Assembly (NCBI GenBank): GCA_910579035.1
Contig: CAJTSR010000014.1
Location: forward strand, 14,448 to 78,447
Direction: 5' to 3'
DNA: 64,000 nucleotides
DNA from: an uncultured Muribaculaceae bacterium
GTDB lineage: Bacteria > Bacteroidota > Bacteroidia > Bacteroidales > Muribaculaceae
In this document: positions 27,819 through 37,146 of the stretch, one piece after another
How positions within the stretch are numbered: position 1 is the first letter of the stretch
How the letters are laid out: every line of letters begins with the position of its first letter
Translations under genes and position numbers: made by a program
Notes under the pieces: generated by a model
Told to the model about the DNA's origin: nothing
Databases searched by the model: none
What the model saw: only the letters and a program-made list of their open reading frames with translations

Positions 27819-30800
27819 AGAAGTTACTCACCATACTCGCACTACTGCTCGGCGTCGCCACGGCGCACGCCCGCACGGCAATGATAACCGATGCCTCGCA
27901 GCTAAGCTCGAACGCCACTTCCGACAAGCCGCTGTCGAACCTGCTCGACGGTGCCGAGAACGACTGGGCAAGCACCACCGGCACCACCGGCGGCGAACAC
28001 CACTACATCGAGGTTGCCTTCCCCGGCGGCTTAGCGCTCAACGGCGAGAACGAGGACATGGTAATATACATACGCCGCTCGGCCACCGACCCTACAGCAG
28101 CGCCCACCTCCATGCGAATACTCTACGACAATGGCGGACAGTGGGAGATTCTGGCACACGCCTACTTCCTGTATCGCGGACGCTACACTATGGAGTACTC
28201 CGGCCGCATCAACACCGCGCAACTGCAGAGCGGAGTCGACAAGCTGCGTTTTGTCGTGACGGCCAACAACTCCAAAACACTGTCGGCCGACGGACTGCCG
28301 GTGCGCCGAATGGTGATGTCGGAATTTCAGATTTACAAAATAGGCCGAACCGAAAACTACTCCGAGCGCCTCGAAGACCGCCTCCGGCTTATATCGGACT
28401 ACGCCGCCGACTATTACAACCACGCATTCCAGAACACACTCGGCGTGCTCGACCCCCTCAACCACCATCTGTGGGACAGCGCCCCCGACGAAGGAAACAA
28501 CTACGAGCAGCTTACCGACTGGCCCGGCTGGGAAAACTGGGCAGACGGCAAATGGAATGCCGACACCGAATTTCTCCAGAAAGCCCGGATAACAATGCCG
28601 GACTACTCGTGGCTCACCCCGGCAAACGACAAAGACATCGCCACAGGCCGACGCCAACCCACCCACACAATCGAACACGAACTGTACGCCATTCCGGGCG
28701 ACGTGATAGCCCTGTATCCTTTCTACGACATGGCCGGCACCGACTGCTACCACGAGAATTTCTCGCACTGGTACGACTACAGGACAGGCGGCAACCTCAC
28801 ATACACCGACAAACACAACGGCAAGGTATACCAGCTGCTCGACTTCCTTATCGACCCCTCGGGCATATTCAAGACCAAAGACAACGGATTCTTCGGCGGC
28901 ACAGCCCTGCCGTCGAACCACATAGCGATGGAAATACACACCGAGGCCGACATGATAGAGTTTGCCCGGCGCGTGAACCAGGGAAAGGAAACCAACACAT
29001 CGGCAAGGCTTATGGCCGACCTCGATTTTGCGGCATACGGTGCCAATCCCTTCGATCCCATAGGATATAACGAGAGCCCGTACCAAGGCTTTTTCGACGG
29101 CAACGGGCACACTATCCGCAACCTCACCATAAGCAACGACTGGGACGCCTCCGGCTTGTTCGGCTGGGCCTGCAACGCCACCATACAGAACTTCGTTCTC
29201 GACAGCTCGTGCTCGTTTACAGGCAGCAACTACGTGGGCGTGGTAGGAGCCTATCCTGAAAAAAACGGCTCTCTCACCCTCAGCGGCATCATAAACCACG
29301 GCAACATCACCGCTACCGGCGCCGATGCCGGCGGCATATTAGGCTCCTGCCGCAATTTCAACCAGTGGTCAACGGTGAGCATCACCATTTCCGACTGCGC
29401 TTTTACCGGCACGATCACCTGCCCGAAATCAAGCGGCAAAATCAACGGCTGGGTGTCGACGTGGACAAATCTCAAAATATCGAACTGTATCATACAGGGC
29501 AGCCACAACGGCTCTGACCCGACTGTATCGGTATGCTCGCCTGATACGAAAGTAGATATAAGCAATTGCTATACCTCGGACAGCAACCCGGTAATCAAGC
29601 GCGTAAACGATGATGCGACAAGCACCGAAGAGCTTACATGGCTCGAACGCACGCCCTCGGATATGAACACGGCGCAGTTCGTGGAAAAACTCGGCGGCAA
29701 CTGGCAGACAGGCCCTGCCGGCTTTCCTGCCATAAAAAGCATATCGCACTACGCGACGCGCTACTACGGCACCGTCGGCACCTTCTTCTATCCCCGAAGC
29801 CCTTACGAAGAAGAAGGCAAGCTCATATCGCTTCCCGACGAGTACGTTATCGCAGCCGATTTCGCCCAGGACTTCAGCAGCGAGGCCAACCTGACGGCCA
29901 ACACCATCATAGAGCCTATAATCAACTACCGCCACATCTTCCGGATAAAGGACGGCGTGGCTTTTGCCGAGGAATTTTCCGGGACTGCCGAAAACAACAA
30001 GGCCTACGTGAGCCGGAACAGGCGCTATGTGACGGCAACTGCCGGGAAAGACTTCCAGATACGCCTCGACTCCCCGATGCCGGCGGAGAACACCACCCGC
30101 TCCAAGTGGTACTATAAAATCGACGATACCGACTACCGCCGCGTATGCTCGATGAAGATACGAGTGTTCAAAGACGACGTTATGATACAGGACCGCGGAA
30201 TGGCCGACCTGCTCGACTCCAACGAGTATCCGTGGCCGGGAGTTTATTTCTACCCCAGCGCCCGGTTCTGGGGGCAGGGACACCGCACAATCGACGGCGT
30301 GGACTACACGCTTTGCGGCGGCGGAGGCTCATACTTCCGAATGCTCAAATGCGATGCCGCCAACGCCACCGTGGGCCGCTACAAGGTGCAGTTCATAGCC
30401 ACGGACTACAACGGCAACGTAATCAAGACAGCCGACGGCTCCGGCGAGGACCTCGTAGTGCAGGAACTCGAAATAGACTTCCTGCCCAAGACCGGCGCCG
30501 TGATGATAACCGACCAGGAATACAACAGCAAGGAGTACGAGCATGTTACCAGCGCGTATCTCGAAAGCCACTATGGCAAACCGGGCGACAAGGTGGACTT
30601 CGACGAATACCGACTGCTCGAAAGCACCGACAACGTTGCCAACCCCTCGATGTATCTACGCGAAACAAACAAGACCTACGGATATAAGTACTACAAGTGG
30701 CCTGTAGAGTGGGAAAACTCCAACTACGCTTTCGGCTACAACCGCCGCCATGACTACAACATGTACATGGTGACAAACAACTCGAACACCACTCCTTATC

Positions 30801-33800
30801 ACGAACAGACCAAAAAACACGGTCTGGCCACGAACTACAACAAAGGCGAGGGGCTCTTCGACCGCCTTTTCTACGAAACCAAGGGCGCGCAGCGCGGCTA
30901 CTACTACTATGTCAACGCCGCTTCAGACCCCGGCATAATGGCGCGTCTGAGCCTCAAGGACTTCTGCGCAGGCTCCACTATCCACGCCTCGGCATGGGTG
31001 TCGGAGTTTTCCGGCGGCGAGATAGCCAACCTCGCATTCAACTTCGTTGCCCTGATGGATAACGGCGAGCGTGTGCCGATACACACCCACGTTACAGGCT
31101 ATCTGCCCGGCGAGCATCTCGGCGAATGGGTGTATGTATACTGCTCGTTCGTGCCAAAGCTTACCGACAAGCCCGACTTCGACCCCTCAAGAGTCGACCA
31201 CTACGAGATAGAGCTTGACAACAACTGCAAGAGCTCGGACGGCGCCGACTATGCCGTCGACGATATCCGCGTATACTTCGTGAAACCGATCATCTATGCC
31301 GACCAGCCCGAGCCTCTGTGCCATAAGAAATCGTCGACCGAGGTCAAGATTTCCGCTCCTTTCGACGTCCTGCTCCAGAGCCTCGGCGAGATAGAGGAAA
31401 CAAGCGGCGACGGCCACAGCATAGACCTGTACTATACATTTGTCGATAAAAAGAAATACGACACTGCCATAGCCGACGGTAAATCGACCGACGAGGCGTT
31501 TAACGAAGCCGCCCTGCTGTACGAGCACCGAGGCGAGGCGCCGGCACGCTACGGCAAGGTGGTGTTCAACTCCGTATTCACCAAAAACGAGGAATACCAC
31601 TCGGCAGGCGTCGAACTGAGCCAGTCGGCATTCAGGGAAACGGCCGAAAACGGCGACCGCCTGATAGTTTTCAACACCCGTCCTTACGACGAAACCATGC
31701 AGACGGGCAAGGAATACTACGTGGCGCTGTACACTCCTGCCGACGCTCTCGACGTGCCTGCCGACGGCCCCGGCTCGGCGCAGTTCCTCATAAGCGACGA
31801 ATGCTCCAAGGTGACGGTGCTCACTGTAAAGGCATCGCATGTGATAAAGGTAGACGGCGAGGTGCGGAACGAGAACGACATAATCGAGGCCTGCCGCAAC
31901 CAGTCGCCCGTGATACAGGTAGACCTCTACGGCCAGCGCGAGGAAGGCGGCGAGCTTGAACTGATCGAGGAAAACGCAGTATTCGACTGGTTCGACGGCT
32001 CGATGGAAGAGTTTGTAGAAATCAAAAACGACAAAACCGACCTCTGGACCGCCCTCAGCACTTTCCGCGAGCATTTCCCCAAGGCCGAGGACCTCTCCGA
32101 CGAACCGACCGGCGACTATACCGCCGACATGCGCGACATCATAAAGGAATACAGCAGCATAGACCCCACCGGGCAGAAGCGCCCGCGCCTTGTGCTGCAC
32201 CGCTCCTCGTATGTATTCCCGCCGCTCAACCTGCCCGACGGACAGACACAGACCAACGCTTACGTGCTTGCCGTGCCGATACCTGTGAGAGAGGGCAATG
32301 TCAAAATCTGCACACAGCCCACGGAGGTGAATGTGGTGATACGCAAACGCGCGCCGATGCTCGCCCACGGCATAAAGGACATACCCTATCCGCCGGCCAT
32401 CAGCGACGTGCCACTCCGCATAAGCCTCGCACAACTCAAATCGGCAGCCACAGCCACGGCCGACGCGGCGGCGCACAACAGGCCCTTGGTGCTTCCGGTG
32501 CGCAAGGTATCTCCCGTGAGCGACAATGTGGACGCCATGCGAATACCCGGAGGAGGCTCGCCCATATACCTCGTGCAGACCAACGACCCTGAATACAAGG
32601 ACCTCCACATCGAAGCCAAGGCCGCCGAGCTGTGGCCGGTAGGCGAGCTACAGACTCTCGACGCCGACCGCAACACCATGGACACCAACCGCATCGGCGC
32701 AGTGTTCTACAGCGACAAAATAAGGTTCAAGGAAGGCTATGAGTACCGTATGCGATTCAGCTACGAGGAGGCTGTAGGCACAGGTATTCCCGAAGAAGAG
32801 ATCTGCTCGGGACAGGTGGTGTTCACCATCAAGGTGGTGCCCGAATACCAGAAATGGACCGGCAAGGGCGAAACGCTGAACTGGAACAACGACAACAACT
32901 GGAGCCGCGTGGCATCGGCCGAGCTGCTGCGCGATGCCGACGACGCCTCTGAGCACACCACCGACGGCGCCAACGCCCAGCAATTCAGCTACGCGCCCCT
33001 CTACTTCACCAAAACCATAATCAACGCCACAGAAACTACCCCGCATCTTTTCGCCGCCACCGCAAGCGATGTGCAGCTATGGGGCAAAAGCTACCGATGG
33101 ACTTCCGACCCGTCGGAAAATGCCGAAGCCGGCGATGCCACCCCGCTTGTGCAGTTCGATATGGCCGAACGTGTGGCCGACGGTGAGAACGGCGTGTTCT
33201 GCCGCCCGTGGTACGCCCATACCTGCGAGCAGATTCATTTCAATTCCGGCTCCGAGATAATGAACCAGCAGCATCTGGCATACGACAAGGCGTGGGTTGA
33301 CATCGAAACGACCGTTTCGCGCTGGTACACGCTGGCATCGCCGCTGAAAGGCGTTGTTGCAGGCGATATGTACCTGCCCACGTCCGATGCCCGCCAGAGC
33401 ACTCCCCTCTTTGCCGACATTCGCTTCGACAAAGACGTGAACGACCGTTTCCACCCGGCGGTATTCCAGCGCTCGTGGGACAAGGGCGAGGCCACGGTAT
33501 ACGAAATCGGCGGTTCGTCAAGGCCGATGGCCGTTGCGGCGACATGGAGCTTCGCCTACAACGACGTGAACGAGGCATATCCTGCCGGAGAAGGCTTCTC
33601 GATAAAGACCGACCTCTCGGGAGTCGGCACAGCAGGCACCACAGCCCTGTTCCGCCTTCCCAAGGCCGACACTTACTATGACTATTACAGCGAGGACCAA
33701 GGCACCGCCGGCACACGCACCGAAGTGCGCTCAGAGCCGTCGTACCGCCTCAACGACGTTTCGTCGTCGATAACACTGCGTCGGAACACTGCCGGGAAGT

Positions 33801-34726
33801 ACTTCCTTGCGGGAAATCCATTTATGGCGCATATCGACATGGCTGAATTTCTGAGCGAAAATGCCGGGGCGATAGAGCCTAAATACTGGATACTCACCGA
33901 CGATGCCCAGGGAGCCGCCGTATTCGACCCGTCGACAGGAGATTTTGAGGGCACCATAGCCGACGCTGGCAAGCTTGCCCCGATGCAGGGATTCTTCGTG
34001 GAAGCTAAAGCGGAAACCGACGCGCTGACACTCCGGTTCACCGAGGACATGCTCGCAGTCTTGCCCGGCACGACGCTCGCCCGCTCCGCAGATACCGAAG
34101 GCCCGGCAGGCCTAATGATACTGGCTGAAACAGGCGACGACGCACAGTCGTCGGCACTGGTGCGCATCTGCGCGGACAGCGAGCCTGGCTACGAACCTGC
34201 CGAGGACGCCCGCCTGATAACGGATAACTCGCTGGCGGCGCCGGCACGCGTGTACACCATCGGCGGCAACACGGCACTGGCCGTGAACAGCCTGCCCGCC
34301 ATAGCACGCACCGAAATCGGCGTGGAGGCAGCCGACACCGCAAGCACCACCCTGCGCTTCCTCGGAGTTGACGAAACCCTTGGCCTGATGCTGCTCGACG
34401 CCGAGAACGGCCACAGCGAGGTACTGTACGACGGCATGGAGTACCGCATCGACGGCCCGGCGCGCGGACGCCTGTTCATAACCGGCGAAATCGCCGCCGC
34501 AGGCAATGCCGAAATAAGCATTATCGGCACAGAGCAGACCGTGACTGTGAGCACTCCCAATATCGAAGGCTCGCTCGACGTGCGCGTGTACGACACCATG
34601 GGACGCCTCGCGGCTGCGGCCACCGACTGCGGAACTTCGACGACATTCACGCTGCCTCAGGGCATCTACATAGTCGAAGCCTCCGACTCATTCACAACGT
34701 CCACTGCCAAGATTCTACTTAGATGA
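27815..34726 (+). CDS. Giant T9SS-exported surface protein (2303 residues), candidate pilus-associated adhesin
   Basis: The signal peptide is MKKLLTILALLLGVATAHA. Residues 20-180 look like a discoidin (F5/8-type) domain (LDGAENDW, YIEVAFPGG). Residues 410-530 have GLUG-type repeats (FDGNGHTIRNLTIS, GLFGWACNATIQNF). A long beta-rich middle follows. The last 75 residues (LDVRVYDTMGRLAAA, then LPQGIYIVEASDSF and KILLR) form a type A T9SS C-terminal sorting domain, so the protein is probably secreted and anchored on the surface. In Porphyromonas gingivalis the accessory fimbrial protein Mfa5 is likewise T9SS-dependent; by analogy this may be a tip adhesin. That role is inference. Confidence 0.8.
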   Translation: MKKLLTILALLLGVATAHARTAMITDASQLSSNATSDKPLSNLLDGAENDWASTTGTTGGEHHYIEVAFPGGLALNGENEDMVIYIRRSATDPTAAPTSMRILYDNGGQWEILAHAYFLYRGRYTMEYSGRINTAQLQSGVDKLRFVVTANNSKTLSADGLPVRRMVMSEFQIYKIGRTENYSERLEDRLRLISDYAADYYNHAFQNTLGVLDPLNHHLWDSAPDEGNNYEQLTDWPGWENWADGKWNADTEFLQKARITMPDYSWLTPANDKDIATGRRQPTHTIEHELYAIPGDVIALYPFYDMAGTDCYHENFSHWYDYRTGGNLTYTDKHNGKVYQLLDFLIDPSGIFKTKDNGFFGGTALPSNHIAMEIHTEADMIEFARRVNQGKETNTSARLMADLDFAAYGANPFDPIGYNESPYQGFFDGNGHTIRNLTISNDWDASGLFGWACNATIQNFVLDSSCSFTGSNYVGVVGAYPEKNGSLTLSGIINHGNITATGADAGGILGSCRNFNQWSTVSITISDCAFTGTITCPKSSGKINGWVSTWTNLKISNCIIQGSHNGSDPTVSVCSPDTKVDISNCYTSDSNPVIKRVNDDATSTEELTWLERTPSDMNTAQFVEKLGGNWQTGPAGFPAIKSISHYATRYYGTVGTFFYPRSPYEEEGKLISLPDEYVIAADFAQDFSSEANLTANTIIEPIINYRHIFRIKDGVAFAEEFSGTAENNKAYVSRNRRYVTATAGKDFQIRLDSPMPAENTTRSKWYYKIDDTDYRRVCSMKIRVFKDDVMIQDRGMADLLDSNEYPWPGVYFYPSARFWGQGHRTIDGVDYTLCGGGGSYFRMLKCDAANATVGRYKVQFIATDYNGNVIKTADGSGEDLVVQELEIDFLPKTGAVMITDQEYNSKEYEHVTSAYLESHYGKPGDKVDFDEYRLLESTDNVANPSMYLRETNKTYGYKYYKWPVEWENSNYAFGYNRRHDYNMYMVTNNSNTTPYHEQTKKHGLATNYNKGEGLFDRLFYETKGAQRGYYYYVNAASDPGIMARLSLKDFCAGSTIHASAWVSEFSGGEIANLAFNFVALMDNGERVPIHTHVTGYLPGEHLGEWVYVYCSFVPKLTDKPDFDPSRVDHYEIELDNNCKSSDGADYAVDDIRVYFVKPIIYADQPEPLCHKKSSTEVKISAPFDVLLQSLGEIEETSGDGHSIDLYYTFVDKKKYDTAIADGKSTDEAFNEAALLYEHRGEAPARYGKVVFNSVFTKNEEYHSAGVELSQSAFRETAENGDRLIVFNTRPYDETMQTGKEYYVALYTPADALDVPADGPGSAQFLISDECSKVTVLTVKASHVIKVDGEVRNENDIIEACRNQSPVIQVDLYGQREEGGELELIEENAVFDWFDGSMEEFVEIKNDKTDLWTALSTFREHFPKAEDLSDEPTGDYTADMRDIIKEYSSIDPTGQKRPRLVLHRSSYVFPPLNLPDGQTQTNAYVLAVPIPVREGNVKICTQPTEVNVVIRKRAPMLAHGIKDIPYPPAISDVPLRISLAQLKSAATATADAAAHNRPLVLPVRKVSPVSDNVDAMRIPGGGSPIYLVQTNDPEYKDLHIEAKAAELWPVGELQTLDADRNTMDTNRIGAVFYSDKIRFKEGYEYRMRFSYEEAVGTGIPEEEICSGQVVFTIKVVPEYQKWTGKGETLNWNNDNNWSRVASAELLRDADDASEHTTDGANAQQFSYAPLYFTKTIINATETTPHLFAATASDVQLWGKSYRWTSDPSENAEAGDATPLVQFDMAERVADGENGVFCRPWYAHTCEQIHFNSGSEIMNQQHLAYDKAWVDIETTVSRWYTLASPLKGVVAGDMYLPTSDARQSTPLFADIRFDKDVNDRFHPAVFQRSWDKGEATVYEIGGSSRPMAVAATWSFAYNDVNEAYPAGEGFSIKTDLSGVGTAGTTALFRLPKADTYYDYYSEDQGTAGTRTEVRSEPSYRLNDVSSSITLRRNTAGKYFLAGNPFMAHIDMAEFLSENAGAIEPKYWILTDDAQGAAVFDPSTGDFEGTIADAGKLAPMQGFFVEAKAETDALTLRFTEDMLAVLPGTTLARSADTEGPAGLMILAETGDDAQSSALVRICADSEPGYEPAEDARLITDNSLAAPARVYTIGGNTALAVNSLPAIARTEIGVEAADTASTTLRFLGVDETLGLMLLDAENGHSEVLYDGMEYRIDGPARGRLFITGEIAAAGNAEISIIGTEQTVTVSTPNIEGSLDVRVYDTMGRLAAAATDCGTSTTFTLPQGIYIVEASDSFTTSTAKILLR

Positions 34727-35136
34727 GGATTGCGGCCATACTTCTTGCAATAGCTGCAAACATAGCCCCCGCCATTGCGTCCGAGCCATCGGACGCAGCC
34801 GGCGAGGGCGCTTTGCTTGTGTTCGAGCAGCGCAGTCTGCAACTCGGAGTGTTCGACCGCGACTCGGTGCAGACCGGACGCTTCAAGATATACAACCGAG
34901 GGGACGAGCCTCTTGTCATCAGGAGCATATTCACCGACTGCGGCTGCACAAAGGCCCAATACGAGCGCAAGCCTGTAGAACCGGGCGATTCGGCATATAT
35001 AACGGTGCGTTTCGACGGGCGAGGACGAGCGCACGGACGCATTCGCAAGGCTGTGCGGATACGAAGCAACACCCGCGACGGAGGCTACTCCACCGGCTTT
35101 GTCGACGGCACAATAAGCCGCCCTACACGCCGGTGA
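34723..35136 (+). CDS. DUF1573 domain protein
   Basis: The 137-residue exported protein overlaps the giant gene by ATGA (34723-34726). After a signal peptide (MRIAAILLAIAANIAPAIAS) it has the DUF1573 pattern: FEQRSLQLGVFDRDSVQTGR, then GDEPLVIRSIFTDCGCTKAQ and EPGDSAYITVRFDGRGR. DUF1573 proteins adopt an Ig-like (ASH/MSP-type) fold and are common in Bacteroidota envelopes; their role is not settled. As the last gene before a strong terminator it may assist folding or surface assembly of the upstream product. Confidence 0.8.
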   Translation: MRIAAILLAIAANIAPAIASEPSDAAGEGALLVFEQRSLQLGVFDRDSVQTGRFKIYNRGDEPLVIRSIFTDCGCTKAQYERKPVEPGDSAYITVRFDGRGRAHGRIRKAVRIRSNTRDGGYSTGFVDGTISRPTRR

Positions 35137-35160
35137 ACACATCGCGGGTATGACATAAAA

Positions 35161-35211
35161 AAGTCGAGATAACGGTTTTTGCTCACACGTTATCTCGACT
35201 TTCTTTTTTTC
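35161..35211. terminator. Bidirectional terminator between the fimbrial operon and the GDPD gene
   Basis: Arms AAGTCGAGATAACG (35161-35174) and CGTTATCTCGACTT (35188-35201) form a perfect 14-bp stem with a 13-nt loop. T-runs follow on both strands (TTTCTTTTTTTC on plus; the A-run at 35156-35162 on minus). It separates the convergent genes ending at 35136 and 35220. Confidence 0.92.
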
Positions 35212-35219
35212 TTACCCTG

Positions 35220-35984
35220 CTACTTGGATACCGGGAGGGAGTTGGTGGTAATCATATCCACGCCGTACTCTATCAGTTCGGCGGCCCGTTCGGGCTTGTC
35301 GACCGTCCAGCAGTTAACCTTGAGGCCGATATTGTGGAGGCTGTCGACAGCTGTCGCCGTAAGAGCCGTGTGCGCTATATCGACGTCCAGACGGAGGCTG
35401 TCGCACCACGCAAAACTGTCGCGCCACTTGGCCCCGCCAAGAAACTGGAGCTTGACCTCGGGGTAATTGGTGTGGATATACTCCAGCACCGGCTTCATCG
35501 ATGTGAGAATCACACACTCGCGGGTAAAACCGAGGCTGTCGATTTCGGCCATCAGCGCAGGCACGTTCGAGCAGTCCTTGGAGTTTACGCCTGTACCCCA
35601 TTTAAGCTCTATAACCGGGCGCACGCCTCCTTGGCGGCATATGTCGAGGAATTCGGCGAGAGTGGCCAAACGGGCGGTGTAGGGCTTTCCGAGGCGTGTC
35701 TGCCGTAGGGTGTCGGCACGAAGCTCGTCGAGAGTCGACTCGGCCACCACCCTGTTGCCGCCAAGACGGCGGGTGTCTTCGTCGTGGCAGAGCACGAAGC
35801 GGCGGTCAGAACTTACGCGGACGTCTGTTTCGAGCCAGCCATAGCCTTGTTTCACGCCGTTGAGGAATGCTTCCTCGGTGTTCTCCACGCCCCATGCGCT
35901 GCCTCTGTGGCCCACATATTCGAGCGGAGAAGCAGCCGTGGCGGCAGTAGCTGCAAGGAGGGCGATAATTGTGTACTTTTTCAT
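35220..35984 (-). CDS. Glycerophosphodiester phosphodiesterase family protein, exported
   Basis: The 254-residue protein has a signal peptide (MKKYTIIALLAATAATAASP), then the GDPD signature YVGHRGSAWGVENTEEAFLN with the catalytic His of HRG, and WLETDVRVSSDRRFVLCHDE with the metal-binding Glu/Asp and second His. It ends with the TIM-barrel closing segment LKVNCWTVDKPERAAELIEY and VDMITTN. It hydrolyses glycerophosphodiesters to glycerol-3-phosphate and an alcohol, probably in the periplasm. Single gene, convergent with the fimbrial operon. Confidence 0.92.
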   Translation of the reverse strand: MKKYTIIALLAATAATAASPLEYVGHRGSAWGVENTEEAFLNGVKQGYGWLETDVRVSSDRRFVLCHDEDTRRLGGNRVVAESTLDELRADTLRQTRLGKPYTARLATLAEFLDICRQGGVRPVIELKWGTGVNSKDCSNVPALMAEIDSLGFTRECVILTSMKPVLEYIHTNYPEVKLQFLGGAKWRDSFAWCDSLRLDVDIAHTALTATAVDSLHNIGLKVNCWTVDKPERAAELIEYGVDMITTNSLPVSK

Positions 35985-36029
35985 TTTTATTAGGTTTAGA
36001 GGTGGTTAAGTGGTTAAGTGATTAGGTGG

Positions 36030-36965
36030 TTAGACAAGCTTGGAGAAGCCCGGAGGGAGCGGGCAGGTGAAGTTCATGTCGCGACGCGTCACCGGGTGCA
36101 CGAAGCGGAGAGTCTGCGCATGGAGTGCAAGGCGGTGTATCGGCGAAGGGCCGGAACCGTAGCGCCTGTCGCCCGATATGGGGTGGCCGGCGTCCTTCAT
36201 ATGCACGCGAATCTGGTTTTTACGGCCTGTGGCAAGGCTGAGTTCAACCATTGAATAAAGTCCGCGCGAACGTATGGTCTTATAGTATGTGACAGCGAGC
36301 TGTCCCTTGGAGGGATCGTCGGTAGAGTATACCTCGTGGGCCGAGTTCTCGGCAAGATAGCTGCGTATTTCTCCTTCGGCCGGCTCGAGAGGACCGTTTG
36401 TAACCACGGCGACATACCTGCGTTCCAGCACCATATTGTTCCAGTTATGCTGCATGGTTTCTTTTGCAGCCATAGTCTTGGCAAACATCATAAGGCCGGA
36501 GGTGTCGCGGTCAAGCCTGTGGACGATAAAGAGCTTGTTGCGCGGATCCTTGCGCTTCACATAGTCGCGAAGAAGCGAATAGGCCGTGCCGTCCTTGATT
36601 TTGTCCGTACCCATCGAGAGCAGGCCGTAACCTTTGTTGACAACTATTATGTCATCGTCCTCGTATACGATTTTGAGCCTCGGATTATAGAATGTCTGGA
36701 ACTCGCGGGTGGTGTTGACCTTGACGGTCTGTCCCGGTTCGAGTTCCTGGTCAAAACGCGTGGTCACATTGCCGTCGACCATCACCTGGTTGTATTTGAG
36801 ATAGTCTTTGACAGTTGTCTTGCGGCTGTCGGGCATTGCTGCGAAGAGGAAGTCGAGGAGTCGTCCCGGCGCACCTTCTGCTACGGGAAATTCTATTATA
36901 TTGTCGGGGCGGAACGAGCCCGGGCGAGTGCCCGGTTTGTCGGCCAAAGGTTTGCGGCGTGGCAT
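36030..36965 (-). CDS. RluA-family 23S rRNA pseudouridine synthase
   Basis: The 311-residue enzyme converts specific uridines in RNA to pseudouridine. An N-terminal S4-like RNA-binding domain (about 30-85, LLDFLFAAMPDSRKTTVKDY) precedes the catalytic domain with HRLDRDTSGLMMFAK, where Asp152 is the expected nucleophile. The later block GRKNQIRVHMKDAGHPISGD is also diagnostic of RluA/C/D. The exact target uridine cannot be assigned from sequence. The dispersed repeat lies immediately upstream of its ATG, so its promoter is probably inside or beyond that repeat. Confidence 0.93.
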   Translation of the reverse strand: MPRRKPLADKPGTRPGSFRPDNIIEFPVAEGAPGRLLDFLFAAMPDSRKTTVKDYLKYNQVMVDGNVTTRFDQELEPGQTVKVNTTREFQTFYNPRLKIVYEDDDIIVVNKGYGLLSMGTDKIKDGTAYSLLRDYVKRKDPRNKLFIVHRLDRDTSGLMMFAKTMAAKETMQHNWNNMVLERRYVAVVTNGPLEPAEGEIRSYLAENSAHEVYSTDDPSKGQLAVTYYKTIRSRGLYSMVELSLATGRKNQIRVHMKDAGHPISGDRRYGSGPSPIHRLALHAQTLRFVHPVTRRDMNFTCPLPPGFSKLV

Positions 36966-37146
36966 TATTGGGAGTTAGGAATTATTAATGAGGAATGAGG
37001 AATGAGGAATTTGTAATGTAGGGTCGCGGTAACTAAAATAATGAGGAAGGAGGAAGGAGGAATTGTAATGTAGGGTCGCGATATATCGCGGCCCCGGGGA
37101 CTGCGGTAACTAAAATGAGGAAGGAGGAATTTGTAATTGGGAATTT
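36966..37146. repeat. Dispersed repeat copy 3: double unit with one truncated core
   Basis: Two units lie in tandem between topA and the pseudouridine synthase gene. The full core is at 37071-37115. The first core (37019-37038) reads TAGGGTCGCGGTAACTAAAA, joining the two ends of the core with the palindromic middle missing, as if deleted between two GCG triplets. Both are preceded by GGAATTTGTAATG or close variants and flanked by GAGGAAT/GAGGAAG units. Confidence 0.88.
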
